Below, piece after piece: positions 32,234-41,122 of a DNA stretch of 64,000 nucleotides (position 1 is the first letter of the stretch; each line of letters begins with the position of its first letter). The notes under the pieces were generated by a model. That model saw only the letters and a program-made list of their open reading frames with translations. It made no database searches and was not told the DNA's origin. The stretch lies in contig NZ_NGVR01000017.1 in the NCBI RefSeq assembly GCF_002777965.1, forward strand, positions 62,001-126,000. Reading direction: 5' to 3'. This stretch comes from Proteus columbae (lineage in GTDB: Bacteria; Pseudomonadota; Gammaproteobacteria; Enterobacterales; Enterobacteriaceae). Position numbers and translations under genes: made by a program.

Positions 32234-32265
32234 AAAAAGGGAGATATTTAATCTCCCTTTTTATT
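32234..32265. terminator. Bidirectional terminator between apaH and folA
   Basis: AAAAAGGGAGAT (32234-32245) pairs perfectly with ATCTCCCTTTTT (32251-32262) around a 5-base loop. Flanking T runs on both strands fit termination of both convergent genes. Confidence 0.9.
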
Positions 32266-32274
32266 TAATTCTTG

Positions 32275-32760
32275 TTATTTTCTTCTTTTTAATATTTCGA
32301 AGCAGTAGTTATGTGAGTTATTTTCATCGGCTTCATGGTATTCCATAAAGGTAGAATCCCACTCATCAGGCTCATAATCTGGGAATGTTGTATCACCGAT
32401 AACTTCAGCATCGATGTGAGTTAGATAGAGTGTATTTGCCATAGGCAGAAATTGCTCATACACTTTACCACCACCTATAACCATAATTTCTTCATAATTT
32501 TCAGCAGCCTGCAAAGCCTCTTCTACAGATTTAACCCAAACAACGTCACTATCTGTTCCAGGGTGACTACTTAAAACAATATTAAGACGATTCGGTAAAG
32601 GACGTCCAATAGACTCATAAGTCACCCGCCCCATAATAACGGGTTTATTTAGCGTATTCTTTTTAAACCATGCGAGGTCACCTGGTAATGTCCAAGGCAT
32701 TGCCTTTTCCATACCAATAATGCGATCCATCGCTAATGCTGCGATTAAACTAATATTCAT
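32275..32760 (-). CDS. folA: Dihydrofolate reductase
   Basis: Reduces dihydrofolate to tetrahydrofolate; the target of trimethoprim. The 161 residues (E. coli 159) begin [20 protein letters not shown]. Catalytic Asp28 lies in LPGDLAWFK, and the conserved stretch [15 protein letters not shown] follows. It looks like the chromosomal type, not an acquired dfr cassette. The promoter faces the RhtB-type exporter gene; a 174-base gap separates them. Confidence 0.97.
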   Translation of the reverse strand: MNISLIAALAMDRIIGMEKAMPWTLPGDLAWFKKNTLNKPVIMGRVTYESIGRPLPNRLNIVLSSHPGTDSDVVWVKSVEEALQAAENYEEIMVIGGGKVYEQFLPMANTLYLTHIDAEVIGDTTFPDYEPDEWDSTFMEYHEADENNSHNYCFEILKRRK

Positions 32761-32934
32761 TTACACACCTACGGGTAAAGATGGGAAAAAACTGTCCACA
32801 CTATACGTAAAGCTAAAACCCGAGTCGATACAAATTATGCTTCCTTGATAATAAATAATTGCTTTATACTCGAAGTGTTAACTTAATCATATAAGATTCA
32901 ATCATTATAATATTGTTATATACAAGGCGCTATT

Positions 32935-33549
32935 ATGCTTGAAACTTCTTTAGTTGTTTTTACAATTGCTTTACTCGGTATGATCTCACCAGGTCCTGAC
33001 TTTTTTCTCGTTGTAAAAAATGCAGCACGTTATCAACGATCTGCAGCAATGATGACCGCAATGGGTATTGTAGCGGCATTGCTGGTACATATGTCATATT
33101 GTGTTGCAGGTATTGCGGTGCTTATCACCACAACACCTTGGCTTTTTTCCATCTTAAAATATGCTGGAGCTGCTTATTTGTTATGGATTGGCTTTCAGAG
33201 TTTGCTCTCAAAATCTAATCATTCGATTGATGAAAAAGCCACACAACATTCACAAATTAGTTTTAAGAAAGCTTTTATGCAGGGTTTTCTCTGTAATTTA
33301 CTCAATCCTAAAGCCACTTTGTTCTTTCTTGCCGTTTTCACTCAAGTATTAAGTGTTGATTCAAGTATCGGTGAAAAATTGTGGTATGCCTTTATTATTT
33401 GGGGATTAGCTGTTGTTTACTGGCCTTTGCTCGTTTTATTAATTCAAAGTGCACCTGTGAGAAAAGTACTCAATAAAATCCAAAAAAGTATTGATAAAGT
33501 ACTGGGTGTAGTACTGATTGGTTTGGGGATTAAAGTCGCGCTGAGTTAA
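32935..33549 (+). CDS. RhtB/LysE-family amino-acid exporter
   Basis: A 204-residue inner-membrane protein with about six hydrophobic helices. The N-terminal motif GMISPGPDFFLVVKNAARY is the signature of the RhtB/LysE family, and the later NLLNPKATLFFLAVFTQV segment is also typical. It resembles RhtC, the threonine exporter of E. coli, more than LysE, but the substrate cannot be read from the sequence. It is a single gene with its own terminator, outside its E. coli neighbourhood. Confidence 0.88.
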   Translation: MLETSLVVFTIALLGMISPGPDFFLVVKNAARYQRSAAMMTAMGIVAALLVHMSYCVAGIAVLITTTPWLFSILKYAGAAYLLWIGFQSLLSKSNHSIDEKATQHSQISFKKAFMQGFLCNLLNPKATLFFLAVFTQVLSVDSSIGEKLWYAFIIWGLAVVYWPLLVLLIQSAPVRKVLNKIQKSIDKVLGVVLIGLGIKVALS

Positions 33550-33557
33550 GCAATAGA

Positions 33558-33592
33558 ACATCATATAGCCATAAGCTATATGATGTTTTTTA
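33558..33592 (+). terminator. Terminator after the RhtB/LysE-type gene
   Basis: A perfect 12-base stem (33558-33569 with 33575-33586), loop CATAA, then a run of T. It lies between this gene and the convergent orphan gene that ends at 33590. Confidence 0.9.
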
Positions 33593-34714
33593 TTTCAAAT
33601 AAGATAATAAATCATTTAATGTATTTTGATTAAACTGTAGATAGCTATTAACATTAGCTTCATTAAGCTCTAACTCGTTAATCTCGCTGATAATATTTTT
33701 AATATATGATGCTTTATTTCTATTCTTCTCTTTATATTCGTCAAAAATTAATTTTATTTTATCTTTATATATATCATTACTATTATCAAAGGTTTCATAC
33801 ACCTCAAAATCAAAATTAATTGATTTATTATCGTTCATCATAACTTCTTGCATATAGGATGGTAACAACACTTTCAAATTATTAACAATCGTCTGTATCT
33901 TTGGGTTATTTTCAAAGCCACTAAGATGTGTTTTTATATTTATTAAAGTATTTTCTAATTTTAATAAAAAAATTTCACTTCTCATTTCTTTTTCTTTTAA
34001 ATTATGAATAAATTTAATTAAATTGATAATCGAATCTTCTTTATTTACTTTATTAATTTTTTTCAAATCACCAATATTTTTTATTTTTCTAATTTTATTC
34101 TCTTCACTTCCCCCATCATCATAAATAGAATCTAGTAATTTAAAAATACTCTCCTTATAAAAGATGTCATTCCTTGATATAAATTTAAAACTTTCCTCAT
34201 TACTAGTTTGCTTTAATATATTTTCATTATTTTTATTTTCTATTGAATACATTAAGTTATTTAAAATTGAATATAACAATAAGAAATCACCCTTTGTTTT
34301 TATATTATTTTTCAAGTAGCTATTAATAAATTCATTTTCATCTATATCGTTTTTCATCCTTCGTTGTAAAAATGAGGAAATTTCATTATTAAGATTACAA
34401 TAATTTATTGTAACTCTATCAGAATTAATAACCTTTTTATTCAATGAATTTAAAAAAAAGAAGTCATTTATCTCTTCATATTTATTATGTTCTAAAATGA
34501 AATCACATTTTACTTTTATATTTGCTATTTCTTTTATAAAATCAAAAACCCTTTGAAAAAAACCAATCTTCTTATATGATAAAATGAAATTCCTATTTAT
34601 ATTATCAATTTTATCAATTAAATCTTTCACTCCACAATCACCCTTACTCATTCCCCCTTTATAATGAATAATATATTTTATATCTCTTAAAGTAGCATCA
34701 TTAATAGCAATCAT
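33590..34714 (-). CDS. Unrecognised AT-rich orphan protein downstream of pta
   Basis: A 374-residue protein I do not recognise. It has no signal peptide and no clear membrane segment. It is rich in Asn, Lys, Ile, Asp and Glu, and looks mostly helical with possible coiled-coil stretches (about 205-275 and 335-365). The ATG follows AAGGAGAT at six bases, a strong ribosome site. G+C is far below that of neighbours: two 60-base lines I counted (34201-34260 and 33901-33960) are 15 and 22 %. It is 110 bases downstream of the autotransporter gene on the same strand, behind that gene's terminator. The composition suggests acquired DNA; a secreted effector is one possibility, but nothing in it proves this. 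Confidence 0.8.
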   Translation of the reverse strand: MIAINDATLRDIKYIIHYKGGMSKGDCGVKDLIDKIDNINRNFILSYKKIGFFQRVFDFIKEIANIKVKCDFILEHNKYEEINDFFFLNSLNKKVINSDRVTINYCNLNNEISSFLQRRMKNDIDENEFINSYLKNNIKTKGDFLLLYSILNNLMYSIENKNNENILKQTSNEESFKFISRNDIFYKESIFKLLDSIYDDGGSEENKIRKIKNIGDLKKINKVNKEDSIINLIKFIHNLKEKEMRSEIFLLKLENTLINIKTHLSGFENNPKIQTIVNNLKVLLPSYMQEVMMNDNKSINFDFEVYETFDNSNDIYKDKIKLIFDEYKEKNRNKASYIKNIISEINELELNEANVNSYLQFNQNTLNDLLSYLK

Positions 34715-34771
34715 AACATCTCCTTCTTGTCACTTAAAAATAAAATAAAATAACAACATTAGTTTTAATAC

Positions 34772-34805
34772 AAAAAAAAGCCCTTATTGCTAAGGGCTTT
34801 AATAT
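34772..34805 (-). terminator. Terminator of the pta-like gene
   Basis: AAAGCCCTTA (34777-34786) pairs with TAAGGGCTTT (34791-34800), loop of four. On the minus strand an eight-base T run follows, right after the autotransporter stop. Confidence 0.9.
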
Positions 34806-34824
34806 ATAAAGTAATTAATACAAT

Positions 34825-37800
34825 TTAGAAATTAATTTTCAATGTTGCATTAATCCCACTTGAACTTACGTCACTATTATATTGACCTTGGTAAGACAGC
34901 CCGAAGGTAGTTGATTTACTTAATTGCGCATCAACACCTAAGCCAACACCAAATAAATTATCCAGCTTGCCACCGCGTAATGTTGCATCACCAGAATTTG
35001 ATAAGAAGAGACGTGATTCAGGACGATTGTCACCAAACAGATGGCTTGCAGAAATATCGCCTTTTAATGCCATATTTACATTGCCTGCCATAAATGGATA
35101 GCCACCACGTAAACCGATAGTACCCACTTGAATATCTTGTGAGTCAGTCTTAGTGGTAAATTTCATATTACCAACATTTTCATTGATATCATCAGTTGAT
35201 ACACGTAACCAGCTAAATCCTGCATATGGCTCAATAGAATACTGATTAGTATTGAATTGAGTATAAGCACCCTCTAAGAAAATTTGAGTGATTTTTGCAT
35301 CATAACTTGTTGAGTTATAACCTGCATTTTGTCCTACCCAAAGTGTTCTTTTTGCATCTCTATCTTGGTTAGTATGTGTGAAACCATAGTTCAATGAAGC
35401 CACGTCATATAAATTAGAAACACCGTAGGCACCAATATGAATATCGTTGCTGTCTATTTTTCCGTGCTCATTACCTTTATATTTGGTTGAACCCGCACCA
35501 AAGAACAGACCTGCTTTGGTATTTTCGGTCACATCGATTTCTGCGCCTAATAAACCGACATAGAAATCAACATCCATATTGCTATGACCATAATCAGCAT
35601 TACCCCATTGGCCAATACCTGTCATCCAAATACGTGCATTGCTATTATCCAATTTAGCATAACGGCCTTGACCAATACCCATGGCTTGATCTTTCACAGT
35701 ACGAGTTAAACCTAACACATTCACTACACTTGCACTGTTAGCATTAAGGTACATATCACTACCTAATGATTCATAGGTCTTATTCAGATCTCTTTCATTC
35801 ATTGGTAATACTGCATTAAATAGATCACCACTACCTGTATTATCTAAAGCATTGGCAATAGAACGACCATTTTCATTATTAGCAAAAGTGGCTAAAGACG
35901 TATTTTCTTTTTTACTTAATGTGCCTGTAATGGTGTTGTCTTTTACAGAAACATTTTTATCAAATAATGCATAATCACTGTTTGGATTATTATTTGCTAA
36001 CATCTTAGTTGTAGTACGATTATCAACTAAATTATCCGCATTAACGGTACCTGTCGCGACAGTATTATTAAGGTAGATATCTTTTAATTGACCTTCACTA
36101 TCAGCACCAATATCTAAGTTTGCCCCTTTATTTAAAGCCATATCACCGACATTAACATCATGTCCAACGGTAACTAAATACGTCCCTTTATCGTTGATAT
36201 TAATATTGGCTTTGTGGCTTTCATTTGATGCTAATTGACCTTGTTGTGTGAAAGTGTCGTTATAGCGATCGATAACACTTAATTTACCGCCATTCACATT
36301 AACCGCTTCTGTACCAAACGATTCTGTAAAGCCATATAAAGTACCTTGTTCGACTGTTGTACCACCACGATAAGTGTTATCACCAGTCATCACTAATGTA
36401 CCTTCGCCTTTCTTAACTAAAGCGCCATCATATAATCCAGCGTCAATTTTCGCTTGAATAGCATCAGCACGTTTTTGGTAATACTCTTTACGCCATTTTT
36501 CAGCATCTTCTTTGCTGACAATGTGTGAGGTTGGATCTGGGTTACCATCGTTGATAACAAAATCAGTTCCTAAAACATAATCGCCACCAGCAGCAATACC
36601 TTTATCTGTATATTCCTTCAACCATGCAAGGTCTTCTTGTTCACGTAAATCTAGCGCGGTTTGTGAAATATCATTTGTCCAGACATCAAGTGGCGTCATG
36701 CTTAGGTTATATTCAAACTTACCTAAGAATTGACCAGGGCCATACATCCCTTTATCTAAATCAGGAGTACCCCAACCATAACGCACATCTGGCGTTCCTT
36801 CTGCCGCAGTCCAGCTATCATATAAAGAGCCATCTGGATTATGATGGTTAGCCGTTGTAAACATCACGTCACGTACTTGCATCGCATTCATCGATCCATA
36901 GCGTGACATCAATACACCCATGGCACCTGTAACGTGAGGAGCCGCCATTGATGTACCACTAAAGGTATCCCAACCTGCATTTCCCTCTTCATCAACAACT
37001 GATGAATAAATGTAACGACCCGGTGCAACAACCGTCCACCATTTCGCATTTCCTGCTTCATTAAAGATTTTTTCTAATTCATAACCCGACTTGTCCGCAT
37101 TCTGTTTAAGACCCGCAACAGCAATCCAATGTTTTTCAGCTTCAGGATTAAAATAAGGATAAAGAGGACGGTAATAAGGTTGAGCAAAGTCACGGTTACC
37201 TGTTGTAAATACTTGTACAACGTTAGTGCCTTTTACCGCGTCATAAGCCGCATCAACAAAGGAAGGTTTATCACCATAGACTTTTTTGAAATAGAAATAT
37301 TCGTATTCTGTTTGTGCAGTGGTATCTACAGGCATGTGTACGGTTGTATTACCGCCATCAGGACCTTTTGTTGGAACCGTGTTAACAATTCGAGGGTTTG
37401 TTCCCCAACTGTTATTAATAACTTGAGCTCCAGCATCCACCATCGCTTTCCAGCCAGTATAGAAATAAGTGTAATCTTGATAAGGACCGTAGTTATTACT
37501 ATCTGTCGCGCCGGTATTTCCTAAATAAACATCAGAACCCCATGCAACCCCATGCATACCATTACCGTCACGGCTTGCTCCAACGGTTCCTGTGACGTGT
37601 GTGCCGTGTGTGTCATTCACACCTTTGATCCAGCCACCGTCAACATCAAAGGCTTGGCCTTTCTCATAATGCCCTCCCATTTCTTGAGGGTAACGCATGC
37701 CTGTTGAACCATATTGACCTTTGGCTTTCACTGCATGAAAACGCGCATCGTTTAATTCTGGATGTGACAATAATGCACCAGAGTCCATTACACCAATTTT

Positions 37801-38049
37801 GGCACCTTGCCCATGAAAACCAAGTGCATAAGCACTAGAGGCATTCATAGCAGCAAGCCCCCAGTCTTTTTGATATTCTTGGCTTTCCCAACTTTTTGTA
37901 TCTCCTAATTGCCCAGCTTCTGAATATGCTACGGAATATCCAGAAAAAAGAAGTGCTGATGCAACAATGGAAAGTTGAAATATATTATTATTTATTTTAT
38001 TTTTTTTATTCATTTTGTGATGATGACTTAAAGCTATTTCTTTGTTCAT
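34825..38049 (-). CDS. pta: Pta-like subtilisin-type autotransporter (Proteus toxic agglutinin)
   Basis: A 1074-residue type Va autotransporter, predicted to be a surface serine protease, agglutinin and toxin. A long N-terminus with an extended signal peptide (about 1-43) precedes an S8 subtilisin domain. The catalytic triad is Asp89 in VMDSG, His148 in THGTHVTG and Ser367 in FSGTSMAAPHVTG. A linker with PATR-type sequence at about 550-575 (GTLVMTGDNTYRGGTTVEQG) and beta-helix-like material follow. The C-terminal barrel covers about 810-1074 and ends in Phe. Length, domain order and the ftsP neighbour fit Pta of P. mirabilis, described as an alkaline, calcium-dependent cytotoxic agglutinin. 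ATG at 38049 after GAAGG. Confidence 0.92.
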   Translation of the reverse strand: MNKEIALSHHHKMNKKNKINNNIFQLSIVASALLFSGYSVAYSEAGQLGDTKSWESQEYQKDWGLAAMNASSAYALGFHGQGAKIGVMDSGALLSHPELNDARFHAVKAKGQYGSTGMRYPQEMGGHYEKGQAFDVDGGWIKGVNDTHGTHVTGTVGASRDGNGMHGVAWGSDVYLGNTGATDSNNYGPYQDYTYFYTGWKAMVDAGAQVINNSWGTNPRIVNTVPTKGPDGGNTTVHMPVDTTAQTEYEYFYFKKVYGDKPSFVDAAYDAVKGTNVVQVFTTGNRDFAQPYYRPLYPYFNPEAEKHWIAVAGLKQNADKSGYELEKIFNEAGNAKWWTVVAPGRYIYSSVVDEEGNAGWDTFSGTSMAAPHVTGAMGVLMSRYGSMNAMQVRDVMFTTANHHNPDGSLYDSWTAAEGTPDVRYGWGTPDLDKGMYGPGQFLGKFEYNLSMTPLDVWTNDISQTALDLREQEDLAWLKEYTDKGIAAGGDYVLGTDFVINDGNPDPTSHIVSKEDAEKWRKEYYQKRADAIQAKIDAGLYDGALVKKGEGTLVMTGDNTYRGGTTVEQGTLYGFTESFGTEAVNVNGGKLSVIDRYNDTFTQQGQLASNESHKANININDKGTYLVTVGHDVNVGDMALNKGANLDIGADSEGQLKDIYLNNTVATGTVNADNLVDNRTTTKMLANNNPNSDYALFDKNVSVKDNTITGTLSKKENTSLATFANNENGRSIANALDNTGSGDLFNAVLPMNERDLNKTYESLGSDMYLNANSASVVNVLGLTRTVKDQAMGIGQGRYAKLDNSNARIWMTGIGQWGNADYGHSNMDVDFYVGLLGAEIDVTENTKAGLFFGAGSTKYKGNEHGKIDSNDIHIGAYGVSNLYDVASLNYGFTHTNQDRDAKRTLWVGQNAGYNSTSYDAKITQIFLEGAYTQFNTNQYSIEPYAGFSWLRVSTDDINENVGNMKFTTKTDSQDIQVGTIGLRGGYPFMAGNVNMALKGDISASHLFGDNRPESRLFLSNSGDATLRGGKLDNLFGVGLGVDAQLSKSTTFGLSYQGQYNSDVSSSGINATLKINF

Positions 38050-38436
38050 TCTGTACCTTCAGTTATATTAAAATTTAATAACATTAATTAAGGATCAAAA
38101 ATAAAAGACGCGAAGATTCTCTAGTTTCTAGAGAAATAATTACTTGAAGGGCATCTCAAAAATATGATTTCATGCCATAAAAATAGATAGATTGACTACA
38201 TAATCACAAATTAATAGATAGATTAAACAAGATTAGATCACTTGTTATTATATTACAAACAACCAAAATTAACCTATTTCAATATTAACCTCATGAGTGA
38301 CAATATTTAAATCAACTTAATAAAGAGAACTTAAATAAATAAACAAAAATATCAAATTGATTAACAATTTTTTTGAGAATAGTCTTCTCTATTTAACTTT
38401 AGTCTAAAAAATATAATCCACATTATTTTTAATAAA
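38050..38436 (-). promoter_or_regulatory. Upstream region of pta with a perfect palindrome
   Basis: An AT-rich gap without genes. TTCTCTAG (38117-38124) and CTAGAGAA (38128-38135) form a perfect 8-base inverted repeat around TTT, 68-86 bases before the pta start. It could be a regulator site or a leader hairpin. No clear -35/-10 pair was found. Confidence 0.45.
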
Positions 38437-38475
38437 AGAAAAACAGTATTTTTAAAATAAAAATACTGTTTTTCT
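38437..38475 (-). terminator. Terminator of the ftsP transcript
   Basis: AAAAACAGTATTT (38439-38451) pairs with AAATACTGTTTTT (38461-38473). It lies directly after the ftsP stop and is T-rich on both strands. Confidence 0.8.
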
Positions 38476-38501
38476 TTTAATTTAGTGTTACTACATCGTG
38501 T

Positions 38502-39923
38502 CTATTCTAAAGGCGTGACTTCCATTTGCCCTACTATACCTTTATCTGCATTTTCTAATAACTGGCTGTAATATAGGAAAGGGAAATGCGAATAAGAAGG
38601 CTGTTTTAATTCCACCAGTAATTCACTTTGACTCTCAATCCAAACGGTATCTTTCCAACCAAAATCTGCGGGTGCTGGTTTCTGACTATTATGGTTAATC
38701 ACTTTAAAACGGGCACCTTCAATATGGAATGGTTGCGGTGTCGGCACTGTTACAAGCCAACGCTCCCACCCATTTTGCTTACCGACTAAATCAATTCTTG
38801 AAAGCTCCCAACGAGCATTATTTATTCCCGGAGGACTGTTATGCAGTTGAATGGTTCTAGGCTGAATAGAAGTGGTGATTTGTGTGTCATCTACCGCTAG
38901 TTGCGCAGGTGCTTTGTCTGTCACTAATGACATTAATCCAGTTGGCTTAATGGTTAGTATATTGGCATTACGTAGTAAATCAGAAGGTTCAAAAATACCA
39001 CGAAGCCTATCCATAAAGCCGGCACTTTGCCCTGCGGTAATTGTGACTTCACCACCTTCAGACATATCAACCAATATTTCACGTCGCTCTCCCGGAGCCA
39101 TTGGAATCGATTTCAGTTCTACGGGAGATGTTAATAAACCCTGATCAGAAGCGATAAGGTAAAGTGAACGACCATCATTTGCAGTTAGTTCATAACGACG
39201 AGCATTAGATGCATTGACTAAACGTAAGCGGATCCAACCTCTAGAGACTTCAATATAAGGATCTTCACGTCCGTTAACTAGCAATGTATCGCCATAGAAA
39301 CCATCACTAGCGGCTTCTTTGTCGTATTGTGGTGTACCAAAATTATCAATCCGCTTATCTTGAATAATGATCGGAAAGTCATTCACTCCATAATGTTTTG
39401 GTAAAGGCAGAGATTTGCTCTCTTCATCTTCCACAATCCACATTCCCACCAATCCATTATAAACATGGGGTGCCATTTTAAAGGGAGTATTGGCGTGATA
39501 CCAACATGTTGTTGCTTTCTGACGAATAGGCAATACTGGCGACCAATAAGCACCGGGTGACATTAATCTTGCCGCACCACCAACTTGAGTCCCCGGAACT
39601 AATAAGCCACTTACCGTCATTGATACCGCTTCATTAAGACGGTTACTATAAATAAGTTTTATATCATCGCCACTTTTGACTTTGATTGTCGGTCCCGGAG
39701 TTGAGCCATTGATCCCCCAAACTTCCGCTTTTTGCGTACCATTAAACGCCCAATGCACATTTTGCAACGTCAAAAATAGCGGCTGACCACGACGAGATTC
39801 CAACAATGGCGGTATAGGTAATTGTTTATCATTGACTGATTCAGCACGAACAGAAGAAGATATAGAGCCCAGACATACCGCTAAGCCTGAAGCCTGAATA
39901 AACTGGCGACGACTAAATGACAT
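38502..39923 (-). CDS. ftsP: Cell division protein FtsP (SufI)
   Basis: A periplasmic multicopper-oxidase-like protein that stabilises the divisome under stress. The 473 residues (E. coli 470) start with a twin-arginine signal SRRQFIQASGLAVCLG. Three cupredoxin domains follow. The copper-binding histidine clusters of true oxidases are lost: the last cluster region reads SHFPFLYYSQLL, with no HCH motif. That is normal for FtsP. A GGAG site precedes the ATG. In E. coli it is next to plsC; here an ERIC element lies between. Confidence 0.94.
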   Translation of the reverse strand: MSFSRRQFIQASGLAVCLGSISSSVRAESVNDKQLPIPPLLESRRGQPLFLTLQNVHWAFNGTQKAEVWGINGSTPGPTIKVKSGDDIKLIYSNRLNEAVSMTVSGLLVPGTQVGGAARLMSPGAYWSPVLPIRQKATTCWYHANTPFKMAPHVYNGLVGMWIVEDEESKSLPLPKHYGVNDFPIIIQDKRIDNFGTPQYDKEAASDGFYGDTLLVNGREDPYIEVSRGWIRLRLVNASNARRYELTANDGRSLYLIASDQGLLTSPVELKSIPMAPGERREILVDMSEGGEVTITAGQSAGFMDRLRGIFEPSDLLRNANILTIKPTGLMSLVTDKAPAQLAVDDTQITTSIQPRTIQLHNSPPGINNARWELSRIDLVGKQNGWERWLVTVPTPQPFHIEGARFKVINHNSQKPAPADFGWKDTVWIESQSELLVELKQPSYSHFPFLYYSQLLENADKGIVGQMEVTPLE

Positions 39924-40081
39924 ACTTTCTCCGCAACAAAATACAAATATTCCTATCGCATCATCAAAAATGCTGTAACAGGAAAAAAGCTGCTGTGATT
40001 TAAAGACAAAAGGACTTAAATGAAATTACGGGAGCATAATAGCGCGGATATGACATAAATCCTAAAAATAGTTGATAACCA

Positions 40082-40122
40082 GTACTCTAAATAATTCAAA
40101 ATGTAGCTAGGCAACAACTGGA
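40082..40122. repeat. Truncated ERIC-like left end
   Basis: GTACTCTAAATAATTCAA and the following CTAGGCAACAA repeat, with differences, the left end of the full ERIC copy that begins 53 bases later. Only about 40 bases are recognisable. Confidence 0.6.
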
Positions 40123-40135
40123 ACACATAAAAACA

Positions 40136-40262
40136 TATACTCTAAATAATTCAAGGTGCAACTAGGCGACAAGTGAATGAGTCGCTAGGAGCATACATAA
40201 GTATGTGACTAGTGCGAATGAACGTAGTCAACAACGTTGCACCTTGAAGTATGACGAGTATA
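40136..40262. repeat. ERIC element, full length (127 bp)
   Basis: The ends are inverted: TATACTC at the left and GAGTATA at the right, plus TTCAAGGTGCAAC matching GTTGCACCTTGAA. The centre AGGAGCATACATAAGTATGTG matches the ERIC core (AGGAGC-TACATAAGTA-GTGACT). The length of 127 bp is the size I know for ERIC. When transcribed it can fold into one long hairpin and affect the ftsP/plsC mRNA. Confidence 0.9.
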
Positions 40263-40308
40263 TGAAGATCAGGCTTATATTCGTACTAACAAAGAAACTA
40301 AATAAGTA

Positions 40309-41058
40309 TTAATTTAATTTACCGGGAAAATCACGCTTATTCATTTCTTCAACTTCTTTATCTAGCTCTTCGATTTTCGCTTTCATAATTTGACGACAAT
40401 CTTCTGCTAATTCTCGAACTTGATCTTTGTTGTATTTTGAAACATCAATTGGAGGCAACATTTCAACAATAACGTAACCGTTATTCCAACGATTTAGCTT
40501 AATTTTATCCTGTGTTGTAGAAACACAAACAGGAATAATAGGCACACCAGCTTGAATAGCTGCATGGAATGCACCTGTTTTAAACGGTAAAAGGCCACGA
40601 CCACGGCTACGAGTTCCTTCAGGGAACATCCAAACAGAAATCTTCTTCGATTTAATTTGATCCGCTACTTGTGAAATTGTGCCATGCGCTTTAGAGCGGT
40701 TTGCTCTATCAATCAAAATATTACCCGTTATCCAATACAACTGACCAAAGAAAGGAATAAAAATTAAGCTTTTTTTACCCACTGTTACGGTATTAGGTTG
40801 TACTGCATTTGACATCGTCACCATATCAAAATTGTTTTGATGGTTTCCGATATAAATACTTGGGCCATAGCTTTCCGCTTCTTTTGGAAAACGCTCAACG
40901 AGTTTAATACCAAAAACAGTAGATAACTTGCCGAATAAGCGTCCGTAAGTCATTACATGTTTAGGATTTCTTGGTGAAAACATGCAATAAATCATTCCAA
41001 ACGTCACCACAATAATGGTGTAAAGAATGACAATGATGCCTCGAATAATGGCTAACAT
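40309..41058 (-). CDS. plsC: 1-acyl-sn-glycerol-3-phosphate acyltransferase PlsC
   Basis: Adds the second acyl chain to lysophosphatidic acid in phospholipid synthesis at the inner membrane. From ATG 41058 the protein has 249 residues (E. coli 245). It has an N-terminal hydrophobic segment, the acyltransferase motif NHQNNFDM (about 74-81), and FPEGTRSRGRG (about 144-154). An upstream in-frame TTG (41109) would run through the 41081-41100 inverted repeat and is rejected. It follows parC by 64 bases, as in E. coli (parC-plsC-ftsP). Confidence 0.94.
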   Translation of the reverse strand: MLAIIRGIIVILYTIIVVTFGMIYCMFSPRNPKHVMTYGRLFGKLSTVFGIKLVERFPKEAESYGPSIYIGNHQNNFDMVTMSNAVQPNTVTVGKKSLIFIPFFGQLYWITGNILIDRANRSKAHGTISQVADQIKSKKISVWMFPEGTRSRGRGLLPFKTGAFHAAIQAGVPIIPVCVSTTQDKIKLNRWNNGYVIVEMLPPIDVSKYNKDQVRELAEDCRQIMKAKIEELDKEVEEMNKRDFPGKLN

Positions 41059-41080
41059 AAGTTTTAGCGTCCTAAATAGA

Positions 41081-41100
41081 AGTGGGTCAACAGACCCACT
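41081..41100 (-). repeat. Inverted repeat between parC and plsC
   Basis: AGTGGGTC and GACCCACT around a 4-base loop. It has terminator-like strength but no T run, so it may be a processing or attenuation hairpin in the parC-plsC mRNA. Confidence 0.5.
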
Positions 41101-41122
41101 CAATATCAATTAAGTATTAGAT

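Noticed and set aside
37129..37524. 131-codon frame antisense to pta
   Set aside because: A shadow frame of the subtilisin domain with no ribosome site and a composition following pta.
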